A stretch of 55,572 nt of DNA. Origin: Gammaproteobacteria bacterium. Its GTDB lineage: Bacteria > Pseudomonadota > Gammaproteobacteria > UBA6429 > Thiohalophilaceae. Shown here in pieces: positions 37,694 to 47,634 of the stretch. Under the pieces are notes generated by a model. It saw only the letters and a list, made by a program, of their open reading frames with translations, searched no databases and had not been told where the DNA came from. The stretch lies in assembly GCA_024275915.1 (NCBI GenBank), contig JAJRYG010000026.1, forward strand, positions 1-55,572, given 5' to 3'. Position 1 is the first letter of the stretch; every line of letters begins with the position of its first letter. A program made the position numbers and the translations under genes.

Positions 37694-38233
37694 TCAATCC
37701 TCTTTTTTCTTGTGTTCACCGGCATGGCTCAGGTAAAGCGCCAGACCGACCAGTACGATACCCAGGGCAAGATAGAGTAATTCCAGAGCATTGACAAATT
37801 TCATGGTGCTGGCATATTCGAAGAACTTGACGATAAGAATCATCAGGATGACCTTGCCCAGACGCGCCTTGAGGTCATCGAGACTGTGCACCACCAGTAC
37901 TTTCGATGACACATCGGATTTTTCTGCCTCATCGATCTTGCTGATGAACAGCTCGTACAGACCCAAGGCAAAAATCAGCAGCACGGTTGCCAGCAAATAG
38001 CCATCGACAACCTCCACCACATGGGTAATGGATGTGGCTCTCAGTTCCCCTCGGGCCACGGCGTCCATCTCGGGTGAAGCATAATGAAATAGATGACCCA
38101 CCAGGTAATAGACATCCACGGTGGCAATATAGAAAACCGCGATACTGGTCAGCAAGCTGGCAATGACAGCCGGGATAACCACCAGTCGACTGTTCCACAA
38201 TAGACCTTCGAACAGAGATTCAAGAGACTTCAT
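37694..38233 (-). CDS. UPF0114 (YqhA) family membrane protein
   Basis: This 179-aa membrane protein has four hydrophobic segments and the family sequences LWNSRLVVIPAVIASLL, VVEVVDGYLLATVLLIFALGLYELFISKID and SLDDLKARLGKVILMILIVKFFE. The function of UPF0114 is not established. It is the first gene of the thioredoxin/TolC/adaptor/acylphosphatase run, 7 bp from the thioredoxin-like gene. Confidence 0.93.
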   Translation of the reverse strand: MKSLESLFEGLLWNSRLVVIPAVIASLLTSIAVFYIATVDVYYLVGHLFHYASPEMDAVARGELRATSITHVVEVVDGYLLATVLLIFALGLYELFISKIDEAEKSDVSSKVLVVHSLDDLKARLGKVILMILIVKFFEYASTMKFVNALELLYLALGIVLVGLALYLSHAGEHKKKED

Positions 38234-38281
38234 GACATTCCTCGGGTTAGTTATTATTCGGGCCGAACATCCTGTTTGTGC

Positions 38282-38811
38282 TCAGGCTTCGACAAAGTTC
38301 GCCACTCTGACGTCCCTGAGCCGGAGCAGTTTCTTGTTGATGTTTTCCAGACTTTTTGCCAGCCTGGCATTGACGTCGATGCCATCCACCCCGCTTCCGT
38401 CTTCCGGGGGGCAGCTCCGAGCTGGTAAACCGGTACAGATCATAGAGGTTTAGTGTTTTCAGATCACTCACAAGTTCCCACCTGCCAAGCATATTTCGTT
38501 GGATGATGCCATTCTGGCACAGCAGGTGCAGCACATTATACAGGGCACCACTTCGCCACTGGCCATATTGTGAAGCTGATTAACGGACAGCTTGCGCATG
38601 TTGCCGTGCATGCCATGGATGACGTGCAGGGCCAGAACCAGTCTGAAACCGGGATAGGCCTCTCCCGCACCGTTCCGACAGGATCCAGCTGATCTGGGCA
38701 CCGGTGAGCAGCATCAAGGGGGCGACATATAGGATGGCCAGGTAGTTCACCACGGTGATCGGCCTGGAGCGGGCGTATACCGATGGATTCAACACTTCAG
38801 ACCATAACCTA
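38282..38811 (-). pseudogene. Decayed YihY/BrkB family gene (C-terminal remnant)
   Basis: Three minus-strand frames must be joined to give a sensible protein. One carries NYLAILYVAPLMLLTGAQISWILSE. The second carries GEAYPGFRLVLALHVIHG and SVNQLHN. The third carries QWRSGALYNVLHLLCQNGIIQ and LGRWELVSDLKTLNLYDLYR, and a final shift at a run of six Cs (38406-38411) leads to the end LAKSLENINKKLLRLRDV. These match the last helix and winged-helix-like tail of YihY/BrkB membrane proteins. The N-terminal membrane part is missing. At least three frameshifts are needed, so the gene is dead unless the sequence has errors. Confidence 0.7.
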
Positions 38812-38821
38812 GTATTGCCAA

Positions 38822-38851
38822 CAAAGAAAAAGGGCCCCGAAGGACCCTTTT
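38822..38851 (-). terminator. Terminator of the LysM lipoprotein gene
   Basis: On the minus strand AAAAGGG-CC and GG-CCCTTTT pair around a TTCG tetraloop (one internal mismatch), and a T-rich stretch follows. It lies 22 bp after the stop of the LysM gene. Confidence 0.88.
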
Positions 38852-38873
38852 CCATCTGTACGGCAAGAAGATA

Positions 38874-39512
38874 CTAGTTGGCAAGATAGGCCTTGTCAGA
38901 TTCTTCAACCACACCCAGGGTCCAGCTGCCACGTGTCTTGGCATGCTGGATGGCGGCGGCAATTTCAGAAGATGAGGCGTTCTGCTCGATACCCAGCACC
39001 TGACCCGGGTAAATCAGGTCGGCATCCTTGATCTTGTCACTGTTGGTCTTGTAAATCAGAGGCCACTGGTAAGGGTTGCCATAAACGCTGGATTTGGCGG
39101 AAATGTCCCAGAGGTTGTCACCCCGTTCCACTGTGTAGCTGGCTTCCATCATTTTGCCCATGTCCTCATGCATGGATTCCATGGCGGTGGTTTCCGTGAA
39201 ACCGAGTCGTTTCATTTCGGAAAATTTCTGTGCATAGGCATTTTCTGCCTGACGGCGAGCCTTGTTGGCCAGCTTGATGGCTTCGGCATCTTTACCGGCC
39301 TTGAGGGCTTCTTCGGCTTTTTTGATCAATTTGCCAGTATCACGCCATTCATAGTGAACACTGGCTGCTTTCTTGTTGGCCGCCTTGGCTGCAGCGATGG
39401 CCGCTGCAGCATCACCCACCGTTTCTTCTTCTGGTGTGCCCGCACAACCTACCGCAAAACTGACGACCAGCACGAGTATGCCGGACAGTTTCAGCGCGTT
39501 GAATATTTTCAT
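38874..39512 (-). CDS. LysM-domain lipoprotein with helical N-terminal region
   Basis: The product is a 212-aa lipoprotein. The signal ends in S-F-A-V-G-C, so Cys23 is lipidated. Residues 35-110 form an Ala/Lys/Glu-rich helical hairpin (KKAEEALKAGKDAEAIKLANKARRQAENAYAQ). Residues 125-180 are a LysM domain (YTVERGDNLWDISAKSSVYGNPYQWPLIYKTN), which binds peptidoglycan GlcNAc. ATG 39512 begins the signal; the frame is open from 39596. It probably links the outer membrane to the cell wall. Confidence 0.88.
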   Translation of the reverse strand: MKIFNALKLSGILVLVVSFAVGCAGTPEEETVGDAAAAIAAAKAANKKAASVHYEWRDTGKLIKKAEEALKAGKDAEAIKLANKARRQAENAYAQKFSEMKRLGFTETTAMESMHEDMGKMMEASYTVERGDNLWDISAKSSVYGNPYQWPLIYKTNSDKIKDADLIYPGQVLGIEQNASSSEIAAAIQHAKTRGSWTLGVVEESDKAYLAN

Positions 39513-39704
39513 TTTTATCGACTCCGAAGTTGTTTGTTTATTCGTCAATTTTTGTTGTGAAATCAAGGCTTGCAAATGAAAACTAGCATTGCCCATTTCC
39601 AGCTGTCAAGGAACCCGTCTCACAAAATACGTTTAGTCATTACCCATTGAATATTAGCCGTTCCTGATATCAGGTGATCGAGCTCGTTGCACTTTACCAC
39701 AAAA

Positions 39705-40013
39705 TTACTGTTTTTTTTGTTTCATCAAGGCCGTTTGCCTGGCTTTTATGGCATATTCCTTGGCTTGCAGGGCATTGTCCCTAGCTTGCAGATAATCTCC
39801 CGATTCCAGTTCTGTGCTGGCATCCTTGAGCAGCGAGCGGGCTTCAGCCAGTTCGTTGCTTGCCAGGGTTTCCGCCCCGGCATCGATGGCCGCCTGAATG
39901 CTCTGCCTGGCATTACTCATTTCCTGAACTGGCGGTGTAACCGCACAGGCCGCTGTCAGTAGCAATACGGAGACGCTCATCGCGATATAAAATTTGCGCA
40001 GGAAACGGGACAT
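39705..40013 (-). CDS. DUF4398-type lipoprotein
   Basis: The product is a 102-aa lipoprotein with signal and lipobox (LLLTAAC). It is followed by a single helical hairpin, MSNARQSIQAAIDAGAETLASNELAEARSLLKDASTELESGDYLQARDNALQAKEYA, which is the DUF4398 pattern. ATG 40013 is used rather than the TTG before it. The helical part resembles the N-terminal helices of the LysM lipoprotein downstream, about 190 bp away, so the two may act together in the envelope. Confidence 0.82.
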   Translation of the reverse strand: MSRFLRKFYIAMSVSVLLLTAACAVTPPVQEMSNARQSIQAAIDAGAETLASNELAEARSLLKDASTELESGDYLQARDNALQAKEYAIKARQTALMKQKKQ

Positions 40014-40108
40014 CAAGACTGTTATTATGTCGACTCAAAGAAGATATTCACGCTATCACCTGCCCCATGGACTGTCAAGGCGACAATCAGGGCAAAAACG
40101 GAGCCATG

Positions 40109-41444
<1,336 letters not shown>

Positions 41445-41466
41445 GAGGGCCCGGCAGCCAGACTGA

Positions 41467-41571
41467 CAGGATGTTGAATAGCCCCTCCCCAGGCAATTTC
41501 TACCCGGGAAGGGCAAACACCGTTTCCCGTTCCCTCACAGGCTGTCGAAAAACGGCATTTTCAACCGCCTG
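41467..41571. repeat. Dispersed palindromic element, family B, copy 3
   Basis: CAGGATGTTGAA at the left and ATTTTCAACCGCCTG at the right bound the element. Its interior (TTCTACCCGGGAAGGGCAAA, then CGTTCCCTCACAGGCTGTCGAA) is the reverse complement of copy 1 and includes the core of copy 2. It fills the gap between the convergent DUF2069 and hda genes, ending exactly at the hda stop codon. It could serve as a shared terminator structure. Confidence 0.75.
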
Positions 41572-42258
41572 CTAATCGAGCAGGGTGCGGATGAAGGGTA
41601 TGGTCAGACGCCGTTGCGCCGACAGGGAAGCCTGATCCAGCCGGTCGAGCAGGTTGAACAGGCTTTCTGTATCCCGTGGACAACGTTTGAGCAGGTAGCT
41701 GGCGACTTCATCGTTCAGCTCCAGCCCTCGCCGCACGGCACGAAATTGCAGTGCGGCGCATTTTTCCTCGTCAGACAGGGCTTCGAGCTGGAAAACCGGC
41801 CCCCAGCTCAGCCGTGAAACCAGATCCGGCAGGCCCAGGTGCAGCCCGGTGGGAGGCATGCTGCTGCTGACCACCAGCCGGGTACCGGCTTCCCGCGCCC
41901 GGTTGTACAGGTGGAACAGGCGGGTTTCCCATTCCGGCTCACTGCTGATGAAGTGGATGTCGTCCAGAACGATGAGATCCTGCTTTTCCAGCCCGTCGAG
42001 GATTTCCGGGGAAAGTTCGTGCAGGTTGGCCAGGGGCAGGTAAAGGGGATAATCCCCGGCCGAAGTGGCGGCATGGCACATGGCCTGCAGCAGGTGGGTC
42101 TTGCCGGTGCCCGTGCCGCCCCAGATGTAGACATACTGCTCGCGCCCGTTGCGCAGGGTTTCGTACACCAGGGCATTTTTTGCCGGGAAGAAATTGTCGA
42201 AGGTGGCGGTATCTTTCAAACCGATACCTAGCGGTAGCTGGGCGGCACTGGCCGGCAT
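41572..42258 (-). CDS. hda: DnaA regulatory inactivator Hda
   Basis: Hda is a DnaA-like AAA+ protein that, with the sliding clamp, stimulates ATP hydrolysis by DnaA and prevents over-initiation. The 228-aa product has a start-proximal clamp-binding type motif (AAQLPLGI), Walker A WGGTGTGKTHLLQAM, Walker B LIVLDDIHFI and sensor regions. ATG 42258 has GGAG 8 bp upstream and gives the usual length. It is transcribed behind the CDP-alcohol transferase and DUF2066 genes. Confidence 0.95.
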   Translation of the reverse strand: MPASAAQLPLGIGLKDTATFDNFFPAKNALVYETLRNGREQYVYIWGGTGTGKTHLLQAMCHAATSAGDYPLYLPLANLHELSPEILDGLEKQDLIVLDDIHFISSEPEWETRLFHLYNRAREAGTRLVVSSSMPPTGLHLGLPDLVSRLSWGPVFQLEALSDEEKCAALQFRAVRRGLELNDEVASYLLKRCPRDTESLFNLLDRLDQASLSAQRRLTIPFIRTLLD

Positions 42259-42326
42259 GGTATTTACTCCAAATATTATTTTCAATGATGATCAGGCGGT
42301 TGGCAGGGCATGCCTCGCCCGACTGC

Positions 42327-42881
42327 TCAGGAATGCCTGGCCGGGCGGTTTTCCATCGCCCGCCGGCTCCAGATGATGACGTATTGTATCCCGCTGAGTA
42401 CGGTGGTGACACTGACCAGGTAAATCAGTACCATTTCCACATTCAACAGGAAGTCCATGCCCACCAGCACCAGCAGCACCACCAGTACCAGCAGGATCTG
42501 CATGGCCGTGTTGAGCTTGCTCGTCCACAGGGCCTCAAAGACGATCTCGCCAATCAAAAAGCGGTAGAACACCGCGCCGGTGACGATCACCACGTCGCGG
42601 GTGATCACCAGCACCACCAGCCACCAGGGCAGGTCCCCCAGCCAGCCCAGCACCAGATAACTGCTGACCATCATCAGCTTGTCACCAATGGGATCCAGCA
42701 TGGCCCCAAGCTGGCTGGTCCAGCCGAAACGGCGAGCCAGGAAGCCATCGAGGCCATCGGACAGGCCTGCCAGCACGAAGATGCCCAACGCCAGTTCGTA
42801 ACGCTGTTGCAGCATGGCCATGACAATGGGCACCACCAGCAGGATACGCAGGATACTGATCAGATTGGGCAGATGCCTCAT
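42327..42881 (-). CDS. CDP-alcohol phosphatidyltransferase (PgsA-like)
   Basis: This is a 184-aa inner-membrane enzyme with five or six helices and the motif SDGLDGFLARRFGWTSQLGAMLDPIGDK (D-G-x2-x-R-x8-G-x3-D-x3-D). The family makes phosphatidylglycerophosphate or related phospholipids from CDP-diacylglycerol. The neighbourhood (DUF2066 and hda) is conserved. It may be a second PgsA-like paralogue rather than the main PgsA, which is often next to uvrC, so I leave the symbol empty. It overlaps DUF2066 by 4 nt. Confidence 0.88.
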   Translation of the reverse strand: MRHLPNLISILRILLVVPIVMAMLQQRYELALGIFVLAGLSDGLDGFLARRFGWTSQLGAMLDPIGDKLMMVSSYLVLGWLGDLPWWLVVLVITRDVVIVTGAVFYRFLIGEIVFEALWTSKLNTAMQILLVLVVLLVLVGMDFLLNVEMVLIYLVSVTTVLSGIQYVIIWSRRAMENRPARHS

Positions 42882-44002
42882 GGCACCAGCTGGTAGGTCA
42901 GATCGGCTCTGACCGCGGGTACCGCAGGAAGCGGAGCGGTTCCTTCCACCGTCCCGGTCCGGGTCATGTCAGGCGGCACCCCCACCATGGGCATGGCGGC
43001 AACCGCCACCAGGGTGTGTCCCAGGGCGATGGCCTGGGAAACGGCCAGTCGGCCGTTGCGGCTGGTCAGTTCCAGCAGGATGCTGCTGTCCGTCACTTCC
43101 CTTGGCATCACCTTGCTGACCGTTTCCAGTGAGGCCAGGTAATTCACGGCCTTGTTGTAGGCCCGCAGACTGTTGACCGCCTCGACCCGTACCAGAACCT
43201 GGTCCGGCTGCTGATTTTCCTCGACTCGGGCATAGCGCTGGGCCAGCTGATCCGCGGCGCCGGCCATGCCGGGCAACATGGCTGTTTGCAGGGTATCCCC
43301 TTCCGATTCCCAGTCGAGCCGACGGCCTTCGGAATGCAGGGTCCAGCGGCCTTTCCAGCGATTGCCGTAGGTACGGTAGACCCGTCCCACCAGCACCGCC
43401 TCGGTCTGGTAACGGCTGGAGGCACTGAGGATGGTGTCTTCGAAATTGCCCCAGACGTCACTGATGCTGAGCCTGGCACGGTCGGTGAGGTCATAAAGGG
43501 GCAGGCGCAGGGGCAGGCCACGCAGCCGGGACTGGTTTTCGATGATCTGCCGGGCCTCGTTTTCACTGTCATTGCTGAGCAGATGCCGGCCCTTGCCGTC
43601 ATCGATGACCAGCCAGACCAGGGTGGCAGGACGGGTCTTGCACCACACCGGCAGCCGATTGCTGCGCAACAGGCGATTGATGGCGGCTTCGTCGAAGCGT
43701 ACCTTGAGCACCTTGCGCTTTTCACCGTCCACCTCGCGGGTTTCATAGCGGTATCGCTGCACATAGCGGGTGGGCTGCATGAGCGCCTGCTCGATGGGGG
43801 TAACCGTCAGCACCAGGTTCTGTCCCGAAACCCGCAGCAACACTTCGCGCATCGCCGAGCCAATCACCAGCTGCCGTTCTTGCCGATCCTGGCTTTCTAC
43901 CGGCACTTCGGCCACGTAGAGGTTCTCCACCACATCCGCCAGCAGTGGCGTGGCAAACAGGAAAAGCGGCAACAGCAGCAGGGAAAACTTCAATCTTGTC
44001 AT
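42878..44002 (-). CDS. DUF2066 exported protein
   Basis: The product is a 374-aa exported protein with a signal peptide (to about residue 22). It then has the DUF2066 hallmarks LYVAEVPVESQDRQERQLVIGSAMREVLLRVSG and VQRYRYETREVDGEKRKVLKVRFDEAAINRLLRSNRLPVWCKTRPATLVWLV. The function is not known; it is common upstream of hda in gammaproteobacteria. It is divergent from purM, with a 168-bp gap. Confidence 0.92.
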   Translation of the reverse strand: MTRLKFSLLLLPLFLFATPLLADVVENLYVAEVPVESQDRQERQLVIGSAMREVLLRVSGQNLVLTVTPIEQALMQPTRYVQRYRYETREVDGEKRKVLKVRFDEAAINRLLRSNRLPVWCKTRPATLVWLVIDDGKGRHLLSNDSENEARQIIENQSRLRGLPLRLPLYDLTDRARLSISDVWGNFEDTILSASSRYQTEAVLVGRVYRTYGNRWKGRWTLHSEGRRLDWESEGDTLQTAMLPGMAGAADQLAQRYARVEENQQPDQVLVRVEAVNSLRAYNKAVNYLASLETVSKVMPREVTDSSILLELTSRNGRLAVSQAIALGHTLVAVAAMPMVGVPPDMTRTGTVEGTAPLPAVPAVRADLTYQLVP

Positions 44003-44170
44003 TTTATCGTCCGGAGTCAGCGAATCGTGTCAGGGCGAAATTCTGTGTGAAATTCACCGCAAGTGGCAGGAAGCATTTCACGCCCCCGCCATGAGTTGAT
44101 AAACTACGCGCCTATTATGCCCTGAAACGGGCTGAAGATGCATTTGATCCCATTACTTCAGGAGTCCGCA

Positions 44171-45229
44171 GTGGCCGCTTCCAAACAGCCCGACAAGGGT
44201 AAAACTTCACTCAGTTACCGGGATGCCGGCGTCGATATCGATGCCGGCAACAACCTGGTCGAGCAAATCAAGCCACTGGCTGCCGCCACCCGCCGTCCCG
44301 GCATGATGGCCGGGCTGGGCGGCTTCGGCGCCCTGTTCGAGATCCCCGAACAGTACCGCAAGCCGGTACTGGTCTCGGGCACCGACGGCGTCGGCACCAA
44401 GCTCAAACTGGCAATGGAAATGAACAAACATGACACGATCGGCATCGATCTTGTAGCCATGTGCGTCAATGATCTGATTGTCCAGGGAGCCGAGCCGCTG
44501 TTCTTCCTCGATTACTATGCCACCGGCGCCCTGGATGTGGCCACCGCCACCCAGGTGGTGGCCGGCATTGCCGAGGGCTGCAAGCAGGCAGGCGCCGGGC
44601 TGATTGGCGGGGAAACGGCGGAAATGCCGGGCATGTACCAGGCCGGGGACTACGATCTGGCCGGTTTCTGCGTTGGCGTGGTGGAAAAGGATCGCATCAT
44701 CGATGGCAGCCAGATCAAGACCGGCGACGTGCTCATCGGCCTGGCCTCCAGCGGCCCCCATTCCAACGGCTACTCGCTGATCCGCAAGGTCATCGAAACC
44801 GCCGGCGCCGATCTGGCCATGGCCTTCGACGGTGCCACCCTCGGTGAGCGTCTGCTGGAACCCACCCGGATTTACATCAAGCCCCTGCTCGCCCTGCTTG
44901 ACAAGGTTCCGGTTCATGCCCTGGCCCACATCACCGGCGGCGGCCTGCTGGAAAACATTCCCCGCGTGCTGCCTGAAGGCAGTTGCGCCCGGCTCGAGGC
45001 TTCCCGCTGGCAGGCTCCGGCGGTGTTCGACTGGCTGCAGGAAAACGGCAACATCGAAGCCAGTGAAATGTACCGTACCTTCAACTGCGGCATCGGCATG
45101 GTGCTGGTTCTCGATCCGGCCCACGCCGACGAGGCGCTGGCCTTTCTTGCCGAGCGGGGGGAAACGGCCATGCGCCTGGGCGAGATCACCGCCGCCGGCA
45201 GTGACAAGCAGGTGGAAATCGTCGACTGA
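44171..45229 (+). CDS. purM: Phosphoribosylformylglycinamidine cyclo-ligase
   Basis: PurM closes the imidazole ring of AIR in purine synthesis using ATP. The 352-aa product begins at GTG 44171, with AGGAG 7 bp upstream; an upstream ATG at 44138 lacks such a site. Family sequences [49 protein letters not shown] and [17 protein letters not shown] are present. purN follows directly. Confidence 0.97.
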   Translation: MAASKQPDKGKTSLSYRDAGVDIDAGNNLVEQIKPLAAATRRPGMMAGLGGFGALFEIPEQYRKPVLVSGTDGVGTKLKLAMEMNKHDTIGIDLVAMCVNDLIVQGAEPLFFLDYYATGALDVATATQVVAGIAEGCKQAGAGLIGGETAEMPGMYQAGDYDLAGFCVGVVEKDRIIDGSQIKTGDVLIGLASSGPHSNGYSLIRKVIETAGADLAMAFDGATLGERLLEPTRIYIKPLLALLDKVPVHALAHITGGGLLENIPRVLPEGSCARLEASRWQAPAVFDWLQENGNIEASEMYRTFNCGIGMVLVLDPAHADEALAFLAERGETAMRLGEITAAGSDKQVEIVD

Positions 45230-45230
45230 C

Positions 45231-45896
45231 ATGCGTGTTGCCAGTACAGACAATCCCCTTTCGGTGGTCGTGCTCATTTCCGGCAGCGGCACCAACCTGC
45301 AGGCCATCATCGACTACATTCGCGAGCAGGAACTGCCCATCGAGATCCGCGCGGTGATCAGCAACAATCCCGACGCCTATGGCCTGAAACGGGCCACCGA
45401 AGCCGGCATCCCCATTGAGGTGGTAAATCACCGCGACTACCAGAGCCGCGAGTATTTTGACCAGGCGCTGCGTGCCGTCATCGATCAGTACAAGCCGGAG
45501 TTGATCGTACTGGCCGGCTTCATGCGTATCCTCACCGACGATTTCGTTCGCCACTACCAGGGCCGGATGATCAACATTCACCCTTCCCTGCTGCCCAGGT
45601 ACCAAGGCCTGAATACCCACCAGCGGGTACTGGAGGCCGGTGATGAGCAGCATGGTGTCAGTGTGCACTTCGTCACTCCCGAACTCGATGGTGGACCGGT
45701 GATCATCCAGGCCAGCATACCGGTCAGGAAAGATGACACGCCACAAAGCCTTGCCGAACGGATTCATGAACAGGAATACATCATCTACCCGCTGGTCATC
45801 CAGTGGTTTGCCGAAGGCCGCCTGCAACTGCGCGATGATACCGTGCTGTTCAATGGCAAGCCCATCACTGACAGCCAGCGCCAGTTCCGCGTGTGA
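45231..45896 (+). CDS. purN: Phosphoribosylglycinamide formyltransferase
   Basis: PurN transfers a formyl group from 10-formyl-THF to GAR. The 221-aa product has the N-terminal LISGSGTNLQAIID, the folate-binding and catalytic segment VLAGFMRIL with INIHPSLLPRYQGLNTHQ, and the conserved Asp in GVSVHFVTPELDGGPVI. It starts 1 bp after the purM stop. Its end overlaps or abuts the next gene. Confidence 0.96.
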   Translation: MRVASTDNPLSVVVLISGSGTNLQAIIDYIREQELPIEIRAVISNNPDAYGLKRATEAGIPIEVVNHRDYQSREYFDQALRAVIDQYKPELIVLAGFMRILTDDFVRHYQGRMINIHPSLLPRYQGLNTHQRVLEAGDEQHGVSVHFVTPELDGGPVIIQASIPVRKDDTPQSLAERIHEQEYIIYPLVIQWFAEGRLQLRDDTVLFNGKPITDSQRQFRV

Positions 45897-45952
45897 ACCA
45901 TTTGTCCCGGCAAGACTCAAAACAGCAAGCCAACCCAGGAAACCCTCATGTC

Positions 45953-46711
45953 ATGCTGAAGATACTCCTACCCCTGCTGTTACTTGTTTTTCCCCTCTGC
46001 CCTCAGGCAGGCGAAAAACTCGACCTGTTGCAAAAGGGCTTCACTGCCGAATATGAAATGCGTGTTGGCGGCCTGAAAGTTGGCCAGATCACCCGTACGG
46101 TCAGCGTCAGTGGCAACAAAATCCGCATCACGTCCAAAGGTGAGCCCGCCGGGGTGGCCAAGGCCTCGTTCAAGGACAAGCTCCGGGAAAGCAGCACCGC
46201 CAAATGGAAAAACGGCAAGCTCCTCAGCCTGGTCTACCATGCGATACAAAGTGGCGGAGAACGCAGCTTTGATGAAAGCATCTATTTCGATCACAAAAAC
46301 AAGGAAATCCACCACAGTCGGGAAGAACAGGTCTTTCCTCTCATCGACAACAGCTATGACCTGCAAACCATTCAACTGGCCGTCATGCTGCACCTGCAAA
46401 AAAGTCGCCAACCGTTTGTGTTCGGGGTTGCCGATCAAAACGGCTTTTATATCTATGACGCCAGGGTGGTGGGTGAAGAGGAGATCGTCACTCCCTACGG
46501 CCAGCTCAAGACCGTCAAGCTGGAAGGCCTGAGCCGTGAGGATGAAAATATGTTCAACTTCTGGTGTGCGCCGGAGCTGGATTATCTGCCCGTGCGCATC
46601 GAATATGAAGACCCCGAACTGGGCGTGATCAAGCTGACCGAACTGAAAAGCCTCAACACGAAAAAAGGCAAGCAACCCGACCTGTTTGATGACGAAGAAG
46701 ACGATATGTAA
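45953..46711 (+). CDS. DUF3108 exported protein
   Basis: The product is a 252-aa exported protein from ATG 45953, with signal peptide MLKILLPLLLLVFPLCPQA. A GTG at 45893, touching the purN stop, would add a non-signal extension. The beta-rich mature part (FTAEYEMRVGGLKVGQITRTVSV, SIYFDHKNKEIHH, YIYDARVVGEEEIVTPYG, LDYLPVRIEYED) is the DUF3108 pattern, a lipocalin-like family of unknown role commonly encoded after purMN. It ends at a bidirectional terminator. Confidence 0.88.
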   Translation: MLKILLPLLLLVFPLCPQAGEKLDLLQKGFTAEYEMRVGGLKVGQITRTVSVSGNKIRITSKGEPAGVAKASFKDKLRESSTAKWKNGKLLSLVYHAIQSGGERSFDESIYFDHKNKEIHHSREEQVFPLIDNSYDLQTIQLAVMLHLQKSRQPFVFGVADQNGFYIYDARVVGEEEIVTPYGQLKTVKLEGLSREDENMFNFWCAPELDYLPVRIEYEDPELGVIKLTELKSLNTKKGKQPDLFDDEEDDM

Positions 46712-46781
46712 AACCAATCGTTGCATGAATCATTGGATAAAAAGCCTCGACGGTGGCCACCCACTAATTCTTCTGAAGAGC

Positions 46782-46817
46782 CGATAAAAAAACCGGCACA
46801 AGCCGGTTTTTTTATCG
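46782..46817. terminator. Bidirectional terminator between DUF3108 and dcd
   Basis: A perfect 16-bp inverted repeat (CGATAAAAAAACCGGC / GCCGGTTTTTTTATCG) has a 4-nt ACAA loop, with A-rich and T-rich arms. It can terminate transcription on both strands, although the dcd stop is about 105 bp away. Confidence 0.93.
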
Positions 46818-46921
46818 CCCCTGCGCCACTCGTCCCTGTTTGTTATCCCGATAGTTGCCTGAATTTCCGGATACAGGGGCTTGCATGCCAGCCTGTACCG
46901 AAAATTCAGGTAACGACGGGG

Positions 46922-47488
46922 TTATGCCTTGGGTAAGGTTACGCCTTCCTGGCCCTGATACTTGCCACCGCGATCCCGGTACGAGGTATCACAGACTTCA
47001 TCGGATTCGAAGAACAGCATCTGTGCCACGCCTTCGTTGGCGTAGATCTTGGCTGGCAGCGGGGTGGTATTGGAGAATTCCAGGGTCACATGGCCTTCCC
47101 ATTCCGGTTCCAGTGGCGTGACATTGACGATGATGCCACAACGGGCATAGGTGGACTTGCCGAGGCAGACGGTCAGGACATTGCGGGGAATGCGAAAGTA
47201 TTCCACGGTACGCGCCAGAGCAAAGGAATTGGGGGGGATGATGCAGACATCCCCCTTGTAGTCGACGAAGCTCTGGTGGTCGAAGTCCTTGGGGTCGACG
47301 ATGGCCGAGTTGATGTTGGTGAAGATCTTGAACTCATCGGCGCAGCGTACATCGTAACCATAGCTGGAGGTACCGTAAGAGACAATACGGTTACCGTTGT
47401 TCTCCCTGACCTGGCCCGGCTCGAACGGGTCGATCATGCTGTTGCTCTCGGCCATGCGCCGAATCCACTTGTCTGCCTTGATGCTCAT
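46922..47488 (-). CDS. dcd: dCTP deaminase
   Basis: Dcd converts dCTP to dUTP, feeding dTMP synthesis. The 188-aa product from ATG 47488 ([16 protein letters not shown]) has [23 protein letters not shown], the catalytic Glu in [23 protein letters not shown], and [24 protein letters not shown]. The open frame extends upstream to 47560 without family sequence. It is divergent from the glycan operon. Confidence 0.96.
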   Translation of the reverse strand: MSIKADKWIRRMAESNSMIDPFEPGQVRENNGNRIVSYGTSSYGYDVRCADEFKIFTNINSAIVDPKDFDHQSFVDYKGDVCIIPPNSFALARTVEYFRIPRNVLTVCLGKSTYARCGIIVNVTPLEPEWEGHVTLEFSNTTPLPAKIYANEGVAQMLFFESDEVCDTSYRDRGGKYQGQEGVTLPKA

Positions 47489-47634
47489 AAAATCACGCTG
47501 CTGCACTTGATGGCCATAAAGCGCGTATTGTGCATGGGTTGGACGCCAAACGCAAAACAATACCGGCCTCTCGCTGCTGCGCCAATGGCCTGATTCTGTT
47601 AGAGTTATGCCCTGTATAACGCCGGTAACCCATA

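Noticed and set aside
38468-38855. Three short overlapping minus-strand frames as separate small genes
   Set aside because: They join into one YihY-like protein after frameshifts, so a single decayed gene explains them better.
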